DNA of 64,000 bases from Leptodontidium sp. MPI-SDFR-AT-0119. Its lineage: Eukaryota > Ascomycota > Leotiomycetes > Helotiales > Leptodontidiaceae. A program made the translations under genes and the position numbers. Positions 44,609-57,239 of the stretch are shown one piece after another (position 1 is the stretch's first letter; every line of letters begins with the position of its first letter). The notes beneath the pieces were generated by a model. The model was given only the letters and a program-made list of their open reading frames with translations, searched no databases and was not told the DNA's origin. The stretch covers positions 1 through 64,000 of the forward strand of contig JAHLEZ010000023.1 of NCBI GenBank assembly GCA_020726505.1, given 5' to 3'.

Positions 44609-45010
44609 CTAGCTACTGAAGCACGAAAGCTTTTTCATGACACCTTTCTTTCTTGTCCCTAGGACTCTACATTGGAGGTACTGCCTTCCGATGCTCTGCA
44701 ATGTGTGATTTGATAGGGGATATACTGTGTTGTATAAGTCTGCTGAGGAGATGTGGATTTCGACATCGCTGTCCTTGCTTGTGGAGGGTTCAGGTTTCGT
44801 TCCTTGATAGCGGTATGGTAATGTTGTGAAATTGATTTTGGTACTGGCTGTAGGAATGTACATGTATCTGGTGAGGTAGGAGGTGTGGAGGAGTGGAGTT
44901 TGTTCTGAGGGCTCTTGGTTGTGGTCTTGCTGGTGTTGATCTTGTTGGTGTTGATCTTCTCGGTGGCTCGGAATACGCTGTGAGAACGTGGAATAGCGAT
45001 GGTTGTCCAT
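44609..45010 (-). CDS. Small hypothetical protein (doubtful)
   Basis: 133 codons from ATG 45010. The N-terminal half is Gln/His-rich (HQQDQHQQDHNQ) followed by EPSEQTPLLHTSY, which resembles the acidic dileucine sorting signal seen near the N-terminus of fungal vacuolar or plasma-membrane proteins, but no TM helix follows. The rest (PYRYQGTKPEPSTSKDSD...) has moderate complexity. No splice sites are needed. The frame also opens upstream through a TTG. It could be a real lineage-specific gene, one exon of something longer, or chance. Confidence 0.25.
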   Translation of the reverse strand: MDNHRYSTFSQRIPSHREDQHQQDQHQQDHNQEPSEQTPLLHTSYLTRYMYIPTASTKINFTTLPYRYQGTKPEPSTSKDSDVEIHISSADLYNTVYPLSNHTLQSIGRQYLQCRVLGTRKKGVMKKLSCFSS

Positions 45011-47023
45011 ATTCCTTGTTATTTTGGTAAGTTCTAAGAAAAATTCGGGATCCCCAGATGGGAAATGGGGGCATGGTTGAAGCTGCTGTCCCAATCTCTG
45101 GTTCTTAGGGGTTTAGATTGGAGCTCAGAGGCTTGGGTGACTGCCAATGAGGACTATACAAGTATCTGAGGAGACAGATGTTTCCGAATGGTGATGGAGA
45201 ATCATTGAAAAGCAGCTTCATATGCTTGAAGTTCGATACAGACTTAGACATGGCAACGTTCAGGTCAACTGCAGGTGAAAACGAGAAATTAGACTCGGAC
45301 CACCAGAGCTACCAAGGATGTAAATCCGGAGGATGTACTGTGAAGATAACCTAGCTTACTTTCGACATCAACGATCTCCCCACATGAGAGATGTAGGGAT
45401 TGACTTCGTCAAGTTTGCTTCAAATCAAATTGCCGAGCCAGCATAGGAGTGTTTCTGTCACCCTGGTGCAACCAGAAGCGGACCATCTATAGAGAAGAGT
45501 AACACCAGCCAACCTAGTGGGTTTGAAGTGTAATTAGACGTATTAGCAATATATTAGGTCCTGGTACTAATGATAGCTCGAAGACTGTAGCACTCGGTAG
45601 GTGGTCGCATGAAGTCGTCAAGTCCCGAAATTGGAGTACCCACTCAACTATTTCCGGACTAGACTCCCAGAAATTCTATCCATCACAGAGCTGAGCAAAG
45701 GAGAATCAGATGGCCATTAAAGGGGCGCAATATTTCAATGGAATGGAAATGATATGTATTCTTCGATATGCTATCGACAGCGGAAAAAGCCGAGATTTGA
45801 AAACTTCCCGCGTTCTCTGTCGCCACTGAGGGGAGATTTGTGGCGGGATGTGACCTCCGCCTTTCTTAGATCGACCCTCACAACGTATTTGACGGCAATA
45901 GTTCTTTAAGATACTGTAGATATCTTTAGGTGTGTCTAGATAATCTCTGGACAAGTTTCAGGCTTCAAGAGCTGCGCTGTGTGCTTCCAGACCGCCCCTG
46001 GACTGATGCAGGATTTCGAGGTCTCAGCTCTCCCACCTCAACCCGACGATGTCGTTTTGAGATGCTCACCATGAAGAAAGCACACTGGATAAATAGCAAT
46101 GAACCAACAAACCAACGACTGGATATCCACTTGGTATACAATAGAATGGCCATCTGCTTCTTTGGATTTCTATCAAAATCCTGCAGTATTGAGGTGGCTG
46201 GGAGTAAGGTTTTCAGCTCACGACTTGACTGTGAGGACTGCACGACACAGTCATCAATCGTAAAAGTGATAACTGAGTAATTAATCCTCACACGAGATGG
46301 TGTTGAGAGCGCGTAGCGTATTATTTGAAGTTCTTTGGAGGTGATTACATGTTTCTGGTCAGTTCCGTGCCAAGCATTTGACTGACGGTGACTTTAGGAG
46401 GTCGAAAGTGCCTTTCTAATCTCCCTCGACGCTCTGGATGTCAAGAAAGTCGAGTAACGATAACATCATTCTCACTGCCATCTCCTGCTCTTATTCCGCC
46501 CTCAAATCCATACATTGAAGTCCCGTTCCTGATTAATACTGCATCTCGACGTCGGGCGCTGAAAAGTTGATGATCCGTGGCCGCCGGGCTCTCAGCCAAT
46601 CAGAAGCGGCCATTTTTCTTACTCGCTTGGATTTTGGTCTCGTCCTGGGACAATGCGTTTTCTGCAACTATTCTCATAATCAATTCACTCGACCCCGACC
46701 CGCCTTCCTATTGTGCAGGCTCAACTTTTCGAGTACAATAGCTACGTCGCTCGCAATTAATTCTACCATTGCCATCGACGCTCTAGCTCATCGCACATAT
46801 CTTTGGCTCAACACCGTTCACCACCCCCGAGTTCTTCCTTCTCCCATGCAACCTTTTCCAACCACCACGTACTTCGACACCACTTCGCCCCGTCAATTGG
46901 TCGTCGACTACAGTTACTGCATACCTCTCTTGTTCCTTTTGCGGACAATCTTACACACACTTCTACTTACTTGTTGCGTTCCTCGCACTCTGATCGTCTG
47001 TCGACATCAAGGTCGAGAGCAAG
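45011..47023. other. Intergenic, no gene seen
   Basis: 2.0 kb upstream of the RGG-rich gene. Frames at 45930-46291 (both strands) and 46567-47235 (plus) have no domain, and the latter runs into the RGG gene in another frame. The final 300 bp are CT-rich and probably form its promoter and leader. Confidence 0.4.
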
Positions 47024-50000
47024 ATGGCGCCAGCTCGTCACGAGACTGGGCCTCCCCAACTGGATGGAGCAGACGACAAAACTGCATACGGTACCAGAGC
47101 GTCGAAACGAAAGGCATCCGAGATCACTTCTGGTCCTCCAGCTCCTCGATTCGCTTCATCCCCTCCATCAAAGCTTTCCGCCAGAACTGCTGCAAAGGCG
47201 AAAAGTGTCGCAAAGAAGCCAGTTACAGCCACTGAGCTCGAGCCCCGCCAACCTCCATCCAAGAAACGTCGGTCTTCATCGACAATTGCGCCTGAACTAC
47301 CCAGCTCCTCATCATCGGCAAATCAACTCCCAGAAGACCTAATCCTCGAGCAAAACTCACTTCAGTCGAGCAATCGCAATTCCTCTCAAGGAAATGTCGA
47401 TGATCTTGAGCCAGTACCTGGTTCGGCTACTCCCGGTCCCGAGCAAGATGCTTCAGATCAACCGATTCCTGACGTCCAGATCGATGGCCCTAGTGCATCT
47501 AATGATGAAGATGCTGATGCTGAAGGGGACGACGAGGAAGAAGTTGCAGTTCCAGAAGATGATGCTGTTGAACCTCCCAATGGCGTCCCAGCACCTACTC
47601 GTGGCCGTGGCCGGGGACGTGGTCGCGGTGGACGTGGATTTAGAGGAGGTTCTCGAGGTCGAGGCTCAAGAGGTGGTAGAGTCAAGGCCGGTGTTGGTGC
47701 TCGTGGTGCTAAGCCAGTCGTTGCATCTACTCGAGGTAGAGGTAGAGGCCGTGGTGGACGCAGAAAGAAGCCAGAGAATCCTCGCATTGACAGCTTCCAC
47801 AAGCGCAAACTTGAGTTGAAGGCTCAATTCAAGGCACTTGCTGCTTTGCAACGCAATGCCCTGTCTGTTCTAGCTGACAAGTCCATCGAGATGGCGCAGA
47901 ATGATCCTTTATATCACGAGACCCTTCCCGAGTTTGAGACTGTCTCCAAGCGGCTCGAAGAGGAGTTCAACAAAAACCAGGCCCAGTTGGATGTGTTCAT
48001 TGAGCATGAGGTCGGATTGGCAAAGCGTACTCTCGAGTACAAAGAACATATGGTCAATCAGCAATACCGAGTAAGTCACCCACCTTCTACTCCTTGAGCG
48101 AGTCTAACAAGCAACAGTTACAAATTGAGGAGATTCAGGAGAAGTATCAGCACCGTATTATGGAACATGCCAACTACGTCTATACCAAAGGACATGCTGG
48201 CAAGGACAATGCTGGTGAACTTGATGATATTCCTTTCTCCCAAGGGGTAAGTTTCCCTTCAACTCCTTTAGGGCTACACTAACTCGTCACAGGAGGATGG
48301 TCGCATAGTGATAGACTCTGCTCCTCCACCGAAGAAGGTACATGGAACTGGAATGCCTTTTATGAACGTGAGTTTGCTACCTATCTACATCTTGACCTTT
48401 GCTGACATTCGCCAAGCCTGGTGTTGCAGTTAGCAACGTTCGTGGCACTTCGGGTGATAATGACTATGAGCAACACCCCGCCAATTGGTGGCAAGCCAAG
48501 TCAAAGAAGGAGAGAGTTGCCATTCTTAGAAAGCAAGCCGAGTGTGTTGCTGAGAAGGAGCGCATCCACCGAAAAGAGATGGGTGGCAGAGCAAAAAAGG
48601 GCGGCCGTCAGGCTCTTTTCCAACCTGGTGGTCAACAAGAGACTGCCGAAGGAGGTGAAGGCGCTGAGCTTGCAGCTGAGGGCGACGAAGACGGTGACGA
48701 CCAGCCTGAAGAAGATGTCATAGCAGTTGAAGGTCCTTCGCGCCCACCCACCAGAGAAGGTTCATCACCTGAAGGAATCGATCCAAACGTCAGCGAGGAT
48801 GTCGAAGACAGCGATGCCTTGCCCCAAGAAGTCGACGAGTTTGGTGTCAGCATCCCACGCAAGAAGATTCGCCGCGACCAACCTGCAGCTTACAATCGCA
48901 TCGTTGTCGACGCCCCAGTTACCTTCGAACCCCATGAGATTGGTCTTCGCAAGACCCACATGCTGAGACAACCAGATGGCAGCTTCAAGAAGCTTGGAAG
49001 AGACGTTGACCCCAATCCAGCGAGTGGAAAGTTCTACTTTGAGCAACGACAAGGGCGATACAACGCTGGCAAGAATCAACCAGATGATCTTGACCAGGAA
49101 ATTGTCTCCACCCACAAGCTTCACCCCCGACTCGGTCTACCGCTTCCTGGATCTCTCAACCCAGATCGTCCTGAGTGTGAAGATCCATACTTCAAGGATC
49201 GTACTGACTGGGGAGCTGAATGGAAGAATACCAACCCTGTCATGTTCATCCACCACAACTCTGATGGCACTAAGACTATCTCACGAACCTCTCGTTCTGA
49301 ATGGTTGTACCGGTCGGAGAGAGCATTCAGCCAAATTCCCACTACAGAGAAGATGGCAAATCTGCTTGCTGAGTCTGGTGATCTTGAGAGCAGACCTGCC
49401 ACACCTGTTACTCCCGAACCCCCTCAAATCATAGCTAATGATCTCATTGAGGCCGTTGAAGCTGCAGTTGAAGCTCAAAAGCAGGAAGAGCAGCGTGCTG
49501 CAGAAGAGGCACGTATCCAAGCCAGCAGACCTGCCCAGCAACAAATATACTCGCCAGCTCCCCCACAGACACCTATGTTCACCAGTCCATCAGCCTCGGT
49601 CTACTCACCACCAAATGCATACCAACCACAACACCTTGGGTTCTCTCCTCCTCAGCCAATGCCTCCTCCATCGCGTCAAACAGGCTATGATCCAGTTAGA
49701 GATCGAGTCTACGTTACGCCCTACTCACAGCCACAACCGCGCCAACCTCCCCCTCCTCCCCCTCCACCACAAGTCCCACACGCAACCTACAGTAGCGGCG
49801 GTGGAAACCTCTCCGATCTGGCAGATCTAGCCTGGCACTACGGTGGTAGCAACGCAGGTGATTCTTACGGCGCCATGCCCCCACCACCAGTTTTCCCAGC
49901 ACCTCTCAACCCCTACGGAGCTCTTCCTATGATGCCTCAACCGCAACCGCAACAGCCACAGCGCATGGCAGGGATGATGGGCGGTATGGGTCCTGGAATG

Positions 50001-50231
50001 GGCGTCTTCGGCCAGCAGCCATCTCATACATCGCCCTATGGCCCTCCTACCCAACAACCGTCCCGTGGTGGCGGTCCTGGTAGTCGTAGAGCCACGCGGG
50101 AATTGCGTCCTGCTCCTCCTGCTTCGAGAGCTCCACCTCCACCACCTCCTCAGCCACAACATCCGCAACCCCCTCAAACCCAGCACCAGCAGCCGTATCG
50201 TGGATATGGAGGTTCTGGATCCTACCAATGA
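47024..50231 (+). CDS. RGG-rich nuclear-type protein with Pro/Gln-rich C-terminus
   Basis: Exons 47024..48070, 48118..48246, 48293..48367 and 48417..50231; introns 47, 46 and 49 nt; 1021 residues. I do not recognise a named family. Residues 1-125 are Ser/Pro/Lys-rich with KRKASE and PSKKRRSSS (likely nuclear signals). An acidic block (DEDADAEGDDEEE) precedes a run of RG/RGG repeats at about 190-247, typical of RNA- or nucleic-acid-binding and arginine-methylated regions. Residues 250-410 are charged and helical (KRKLELKAQFKALAALQRNA...), including QQYRLQIEEIQEKYQHRIME across intron 1, a probable coiled coil. EQHPANWWQAKSKKERVAIL and a conserved-looking central block (ADWGAEWKN-like, read RTDWGAEWKNTNPVMFIHHN) follow, and the last 180 residues are Pro/Gln-rich. 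Chromatin or RNA role is inference. Confidence 0.8.
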
Positions 50232-52124
50232 ATGATTTCTTAGGTCTTCAGTCATGGTATGGGTAGGGGGTGCTGGATGCGAAGCTCTTACTATCTGGAA
50301 CTTCTCTTCATGAGGTTTCCAATTGATAGGCTTCTGATTCCGGTTGAGAAGAGAGAAGTGACCCTCCAACAACGTGAATGATACGATACGATATGAAAAG
50401 AAAGAAGAGTGAAGAAAAAAGAGACTGCATATACGATGAAGTATATGACTGGCGAGAGACAGAAGATGATCTCCAAAATGAGGCGATCGATCAACGATCT
50501 GTACCATACTATTTTCCCATTGTTTGTAGTTCTAGGATACCTACCGAGCGATCTTCAGCTTCAGCTTGAGTCTGAGGAGCTCGAGAGCTCAGGAGCTTTT
50601 AAATGCATGAGACTTTTCCTCTGTTTATTTGTACATAGGCGTTTGGCATTTTCCTCACTTTCTTGTGCTACGCCACTACGCCATGAGGTCGGCCGTGTGC
50701 TTGGACTTGGGCTGGGCTGAGCTGAACTTGGGTTTGGGCAGCCTGGCTGGCTTGCATAATACATATTCGGGTTGCATGTTGCATAGGTATGAAGATTGGA
50801 GGTGGATCCCTCGTTGGGATCTGGTCCTGCCTTTGAGAGGTTTGGAGAATGGGAGTTGGGAGAGAATGAGGAGAGGAGAGGAGAGAAATTCATGATGTTA
50901 TTTGACTTGGGGTTTCTTCTTCTTAGGTTGCTAGCTTGTTGTGATGTGATGTGTGAAGTGATCTACTGTGACTTTATGGGTGCCATTATCTATTGAAAGA
51001 GTACCTATCTAAAGTACTCAATAATAGTGTGTTATCCTCCCTTTCCAAGACCTACAAAGACCTAAGCCCTCCCCAAGACCTTCCCCGGTACCCAACGCCC
51101 AGCACCAAGATAACTGTAATGTATAATCACAGCGCATCACAGCGCATCGCATCGCATACCCGGGGCGTCCCCATCCCCGTCCCTGTCCTAAGGTACAATT
51201 CTCTTACTTCCATTGGGACTTAGCCCCCACTATCCCATCTCATCCCGCTCCAGGTACAACAACATCCACCAGGTCTAAATCCCCACCTCAGTCCTCTTAA
51301 CTATTAGGGGATGACTTTGTTTCATGGAAAGGACCGTTCTGTAGGTAGGGACGGAAATAACCTGTTGGAGGGGTTAAAGACCTAGACACAAGCATCTAGA
51401 ATAGAACTGGATAAACGGAGTTGGACGGAGTCACAAGGCAAAACCAAGTATGAGAGAGGATGAGCCATGCCGTGCAGTGCGGCCATGCAGTCATCTTAAG
51501 CCCTCTTTGGGTGAGAGTACAGGGTGTGATGGCGTCTCGGCTTGGGAGCTTGAGTCACTGTGCTGTGCTGGATTGGGGCTGAAGATACCTAGGTAGGCTA
51601 GGTTGGAGCGGGAGTTTGATATTGGCTTTAAACTGCAGTGTTTGAACTCATTAAAAGATGATGAAATTGCAAAAACCTTAGACAAAGAAGATGCTTCAAG
51701 ATTAGTTGTCCAATGAGAATCATAGTCCACAAAGGTTATTCGAAGGTAACGGATAGTGAGAGAGAGGATTTCCAATTCAAACGTCCAGTTGCGCCTTCAA
51801 TTTCCAGCCTGACTCACAAGGCGCCAAGGTGGGGTTCAGATTCTCGAGGGTCTTCCGCCACCAAAGACCCCTGCTAGCGTCCTCTCACAGCCGGTGGGCA
51901 AGACTGTCATAAGCAGAAAGGACTGCTTGCGAAAAGAAGAGAAGAGATCAAATCGACAGACAACTTAAATCAACGCACTTCCTGTCGCAAATAACCCCAC
52001 TCCACGACCACATACCTACACATACATCTCCTGGGTAAGAAGAACCTTAGGAGAAAGAACAAGTACCAAGGTACAAGGAAATCCACAAGCAAAGAAAGAA
52101 AGAAAAGAATACCCACACGAAAAG
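50232..52124. other. Intergenic, no gene seen
   Basis: 1.9 kb between the RGG gene and eIF6. Frames are short. The last 150 bp, with CACAxAC and AAGAAAG runs, look like the eIF6 leader. Confidence 0.45.
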
Positions 52125-53257
52125 ATGGCGGTTCGCGCACAGTTTGAGAACTCGAATGAGGTCGGCGTCTTCTCGACCCTGACGAATTCATATGCCCTGG
52201 TTGCTGTTGGTGCGAGCGAGAACTTCTATAGGTATGTCTATCTTGCGCTCTTCGTCCCCTCTTTCATTTCTGGTTCTTTGGCGCTTGGTCTGCTGCGCAA
52301 AGCGGTACAATGAAGAGGAGCAGAAGAGCAGAAGAGCAGAAGAGAAGATGGTGCCGAAACCTCGGAGACGAGAGATGCTAATGTGTATCCCACTACCCAC
52401 AGTGTCTTCGAGGCCGAACTCCAAGATGTCATCCCCATCTGTCATGTTACGATTGCCGGAACGAGGATTATTGGACGTTTGACCGCCGGGTATGTCGCTC
52501 CACCCGTTCAAGAAAGGATAGGATATATGATGAGGATGAGGGGTTATGTATGGACAAGTGCTGATTGAAGGGGATAGTAACCGTAAGGGTCTGTTGGTAC
52601 CTACTTCCACAACGGATCAGGAATTGCAGCATTTGAGGAATAGTTTGCCGGATGAGGTCAAGATACAGGTAATACAACCCCTCCTCGACCCCTCTTTGCG
52701 ATAGTGTTCAAGATTTCCACTTTTGATATCTGCCTTATGGAGGATAGGATAGACATGATGGATGCAAAGACAGAAGCAGAAGAACTAACACCCCCCACCA
52801 GAGAATAGAAGAGCGCCTCTCCGCCCTCGGCAACGTAATCGTCTGCAACGACCACGTCGCCCTCGTCCACCCCGACATCGAGCGCGAAACCGAAGAGATA
52901 ATCGCCGACGTCCTAGGCGTCGACGTCTTCCGCCAGACCATCGCCGACAACGTCCTCGTAGGCTCCTACATGGCTCTCTCCAACCAAGGTGGCATCGTCC
53001 ACCCTAAAACCTCCATTCTCGACCAAGACGAGCTGTCCTCCCTCCTGCAGGTCCCTCTCGTGGCTGGTAGTGTCAATCGCGGTAGTTCGGTTGTTGGTGC
53101 CGGTATGGTTGTTAATGACTGGCTTGCCGTTACGGGTCTTGATACTACGGCTACGGAGTTGAGTGTTGTGGAGAGCGTGTTTAGGTTAGGGGAAGGTCAG
53201 GGTCCGGGAAATATCAATACGAGCTTGAAGGATACGATGGTGGAGTCGTTTTACTGA
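52125..53257 (+). CDS. TIF6: Eukaryotic translation initiation factor 6 (eIF6/TIF6)
   Basis: Binds the 60S subunit in nucleolus and cytoplasm, needed for 60S biogenesis and preventing premature joining with 40S. Exons 52125..52231, 52403..52489, 52578..52668 and 52802..53257; 246 residues, the normal length. The start [20 protein letters not shown] matches the family exactly. Diagnostic blocks: [20 protein letters not shown] across intron 1, [20 protein letters not shown] across intron 2, [46 protein letters not shown] and [20 protein letters not shown]. Introns are longer than elsewhere in the window (171, 88 and 133 nt), and the first holds an AGAAGAGC-type simple repeat near 52318-52348. 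SILDQDELS has Leu where Arg or another polar residue is common, a small change. Confidence 0.95.
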
Positions 53258-54324
53258 GGGGTTTGACTGGGGAGTGGGGGATATTATTTTCTGCTGCCGT
53301 TGGCTGGGATAGAGGTGCTGGCTGGTAGGGTCGAGAGAACTTGACTTGACCGGAATGGACTGGATGGACTGGGAGGATATCTGCCTGCCTGGTTGGCTTG
53401 ATTCATTTCTGGGTTTGAGAGTGGACCTTCTGTTGGGTGCATGCATGGCGTTAAAGGCCGCAAATCGCTTGAAATGAAATAGAGAGCCTCGTATCTCTTC
53501 CTGCCAATCTACATTTACACATGCTGTTGCTATTGGTGTAGGAGCTGCTGTAAGTACCCGAGGCAAAGGAAAAGCCATTGCCCAGCAAGACCAGGTGGGA
53601 AGCAGTTGAGTGATGCTTACGTATATTTCCCGATACCGACTCAACGACAAGCACAATTACTCGAAGTATTCTTCCCTACAGCCGACTTAATATGATAATG
53701 CTACAAGCCTTTTCCCATCCTCCTCCCTGGGTAGCTCTACCTTACCTCCCTTCGCAACAACCTCCCTCACCAAATCTAATACATAAGTAGTACTTGTTTG
53801 TACCTCTATTCCTTCCTACGGAATATAGTAGTACCACCCAGCTTCTTTGATTAAATCATACCATCCATATACTTACCTCTTGAGTCTTGACTACGATTAA
53901 GATAAAGTCGCGCAAAACATATGTATTTCAGAAAGGCGTGCATCACGTGACGCTCCTGATATCCTTCCTTCCTTCCCAAAAGGGATAGACGACTACCTAC
54001 ACGCCTCTCATCTTGTCTTGCATTTAGCGTCTTCGACTTCGACTTGAATCCCAGTCCTACTACTCCTTCTTATCACCACCTCCTCGTCATATCTTCACAC
54101 CTTCACACACCCTCCTTCACGATCACAGCACGCCTGAACGTGTAATTGTACCTTCATTATCCAGCCACCGACTCCAAACCCAAATCTCAAGGGTACAAAA
54201 TCACGCCCTATCAAATCCTCCAGGCTTTTCCGAGTGTGTGAACTGAACTGCGACGTACAGACCGGATCTACGCTAGTCTGGAGCGTTAGGGGAAGTTCTT
54301 GGGTTAGAGAGGAGGAAGGGGAAG
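53258..54324. other. Intergenic, no gene seen
   Basis: 1.07 kb; contains the eIF6 3' UTR and the Swi5-type promoter, with a C/T-rich stretch at 53950-54200. Minus-strand frames here are short and featureless. Confidence 0.45.
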
Positions 54325-56649
54325 ATGGCGATGGATGACTTATCGAGTCCCTCTACGACGCCTGAGGTGGAGGTGGAGGTGGAGGTGAGAAGTTTGGGAT
54401 CAAGAGAGGGTTTGGGGGCTTTTGCAGGGGAGGTTGAATCGCCTGCTGCGGAGGTGGGGTTGCAAGAGCAGGATCTGGGTCGGGGAGAGGATCGAGGTCG
54501 GGAAGATCAGAGTGGTTTGGTGAAGGGGGATGGTTCCGTGTTTGGGGAAGTTGGAGATGGAAGGTCTGGAGATGGAGGGCTTGAGGAGTTGGGTCTTGAG
54601 GGCGGGGAGAACGAGCTGCCTGTCTTGAGGGGTGGTAGTGCTGAAGAGGACGGTGTGAAGGGGAAGAAAGTCCTCAGAACGGAGATTCCGGATTCGGAAG
54701 CTGATGCTGAGGAGGCCGTTATTCCTATCAAGAGCGATGTTGGTGGTGCCAGGGCTCAGGTTTCCGGTGACGCTGATGGGCAGGATGCTGATGAAGATGG
54801 TTCGATGGCCGGGGCGTGGGGAGACGAAGATCACGATATCGAGAGAGATAGGGCTGGTGGAGGAGTGGAGGCGGATAGCTCGTCGGCCTTGATGAACGAG
54901 GATATCAGCCCAAATTTGGAGAACGAGGTTTTGCCTGCGAACGCTGTGGATGATGATGTCCCAACTGCGACCTTGAACGAGGAGTCCACTCATCATGAAC
55001 AGAAAGCAGAAATCGAAGCTTCACCAACAAACCCTGTACTTGACGATAACCCACCTGCCTCCTCGAATGCCGAGACAAGTCACCGTCTGGATAACGAAAT
55101 TGTGTCAACGAACGCTGTCCATCAAGATAGTGACCCAGTGTCTTTCGTCGACGATGATAGTATGATTGTATTCCCACAGATCACTACACTCGACTTTCAA
55201 CCTGCTCACACGCAGGCCCAAACGCAGACCCAAACGCAGACCCAAACGCAGACCCAAGAGGAAGACTTTGTGGGTTCACATTTCGCGGATGCTGTTGCTG
55301 TTATGTCTGATGTTGGGGGTGGAACTCAGGATCCGATGTCTTCGAACGATGATGCTGGAGTGAAGAATGGAGATATTTCTCTGCAGTCGTCTGGAGAACT
55401 GGGAGGTGGAACTCAGCCACTTGCTGAGAGTAACGATGTCAGCGAGCAGGTGAAGCTGGATAGGGATATGGCTAAGGTTGATGGAGGTCTTGACCTGCAA
55501 CTCCCTGTGAGTGTACATTCGGACAAGGCAGGAGAGGTAACTGTCGAGCATGTTTCTTTGAAGCAGCATACTGTCCAGGATGCGAGCGGAACAGGGGTAT
55601 CTCCAGCAGATCAAGAAGATGGCACCGTTTCTACGCCTCCGGAGGACGAAGATACCGTGATAAGTGACGAGCCTTTTCAGCACCGCGAAACCGAAGCCAA
55701 AGATGGAAAAGTTTCTCCAGTCCAAAAAGCAGCGACTGCAGGTGTTGAGATACAGGCAGGTGCTTCGGATCCCAAAACCACAGCCTCAATGACAGCTCGA
55801 TCAATCCCTGACAGTGAAGACGATGAAGAACTTCCAGATTCCGAGCCAATCGTAAAGGAAGTAGAAGACAGTCAAGCTACACTTCCGATGATCTCCCAAT
55901 CAGCCTCTATCGAATTAGCTGAATCCAATGAGAGAGACGTAGATGCCACCGAAGCCGCATCATCAAACAAATCAACTTCGACGTTCAAACCTCCGCCAAA
56001 AACACCTAAAACATCCTTCAAAGCGCCTTCTCTATCCACAACGACCGAATCCCAATACACAGAACCAACATCCTCCCCTTTGAAGCCCGAAGTCACAACC
56101 TCAACCCCAAGCAAGGAGAACAAGGAGGAGGACAAGACGCCCCCGAAATCTTTCACGGCTACGGATGTATCGCAGAATAAGGATATTTTGATGGCAGAAT
56201 TGAAGGCTATTAAAATTGTGAGTTGAGATACACGGGAAGAATGGGAGAATGATGGATAGACTGAATGGAGTACTGACATTGAGATGATCTAGGCTTCGAT
56301 ACAAGCTCGCAATGCTTCACTAGAAGTTGAGATCAAGAAGAAAAAGGCTAGATTGGAGGAGGTTACTAAGGAGTTGAAGTATGTTTGTTTACCAACTCCA
56401 TTCCTTCCGCATGCCTTTTTCAAACTCACGCACTACTACCCTCAAGAGCTTCCCTTGATACGGTGTGAGCTCGGACTAACAACTACCAGCTACCCCGCCG
56501 CAGAAACAGTCAAGAACCACATCAAGCTCCTCCACGACTACAATGATATCCGCGATGTGGGACAAGGTCTCGTGGGTATGATTGCTGACAACAGAGGTGT
56601 AAGGATTGGAGAGCTGTATGAGGAGTTCGGTGTTGGTTTGAAGGATTAG
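54325..56649 (+). CDS. Swi5-type DNA recombination mediator with long acidic N-terminus
   Basis: Exons 54325..56217, 56293..56378 and 56490..56649; 712 residues. The last ~75 residues are a clear Swi5/Sae3 domain: ILMAELKAIKIASIQARNAS (coiled coil across intron 1), EIKKKKARLEEVTKELNYPAAE (across intron 2), then VKNHIKLLHDYNDIRDVGQG and MIADNRGVRIGELYEEFGVG. Swi5 with Sfr1 helps load Rad51 or Dmc1 on single-stranded DNA. The 630-residue N-terminus is disordered and Asp/Glu/Ser-rich, with EVEVEVEV from GAGGTG repeats near 54366 and a QT repeat (12-bp units, 55210-55258). SIPDSEDDEELPDSEP and TEIPDSEADAEE recall SUMO-interacting or PDSE-type motifs. Canonical Swi5 is far shorter, so the extension is the notable part. 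The Swi5 assignment is firm. Confidence 0.82.
55210..55258 (+). repeat. In-frame 12-bp tandem repeats (Gln-Thr)
   Basis: CAAACGCAGACC repeats about four times inside the Swi5-type gene and encodes alternating Gln-Thr. Copy number is probably variable between strains, always in steps of four residues. Confidence 0.85.
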
Positions 56650-57239
56650 TTGGTGGGGTGTGAAGAAGTTAAATGGGTCGAGGGGAACTGGTTTATTGGG
56701 AGAAGAACCTAGGCATGCTTTGCTGCTCTGGCTGCTACAGATGCGAAGCTAAGAAAATGGATGGTATGGGAGAAGGAAAGGGGAGGCTAGAGCAAGGCGT
56801 TGCTAGATCATACGGAGGAAATATATACCCATTTGCTTTTGCATAGAATCTAGCTCGTTGACTTACTTGCTGTTATCACAATGTGCTCTGAGATAGTTGC
56901 AGCAACACAGAAGAGTAGAAATCCGAATAAATTTCATAGAGAGATTTCATCGCGTTGAATTCATTTCTCCCTCGTAAGTGCATGAAAAGAGGGTATCGAA
57001 CGCAAAGACCCTTCCCTTCCCTTCCCCGAATCCCCTAACCCCGTCCATCCGTTTATTCATTCATACATCCCGTTCCTTTCGTACAATTAAACTGAACCCA
57101 ACCCCAATCCCAAGACTCCCATCCTATCCTATCCCGTCCTACCCCCCCCCCCCCCCCACCCCCCAACTCCACTATCATATCCTATCTCATCTCATCCTCG
57201 CCTCTCGTCTCCCCATCAACACTCCCCACCTCAACCAAA
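56650..57239. other. Convergent spacer with poly-C run
   Basis: 590 bp between the Swi5-type stop and the LURP-like stop. It holds a run of 16 C at 57142-57157 followed by ACCCCCC, and other C-rich stretches. Both 3' UTRs lie here. No gene. Confidence 0.5.

Noticed and set aside
46567..47235. Frame preceding and overlapping the RGG gene
   Set aside because: Runs into the true gene in another frame and shows no domain.
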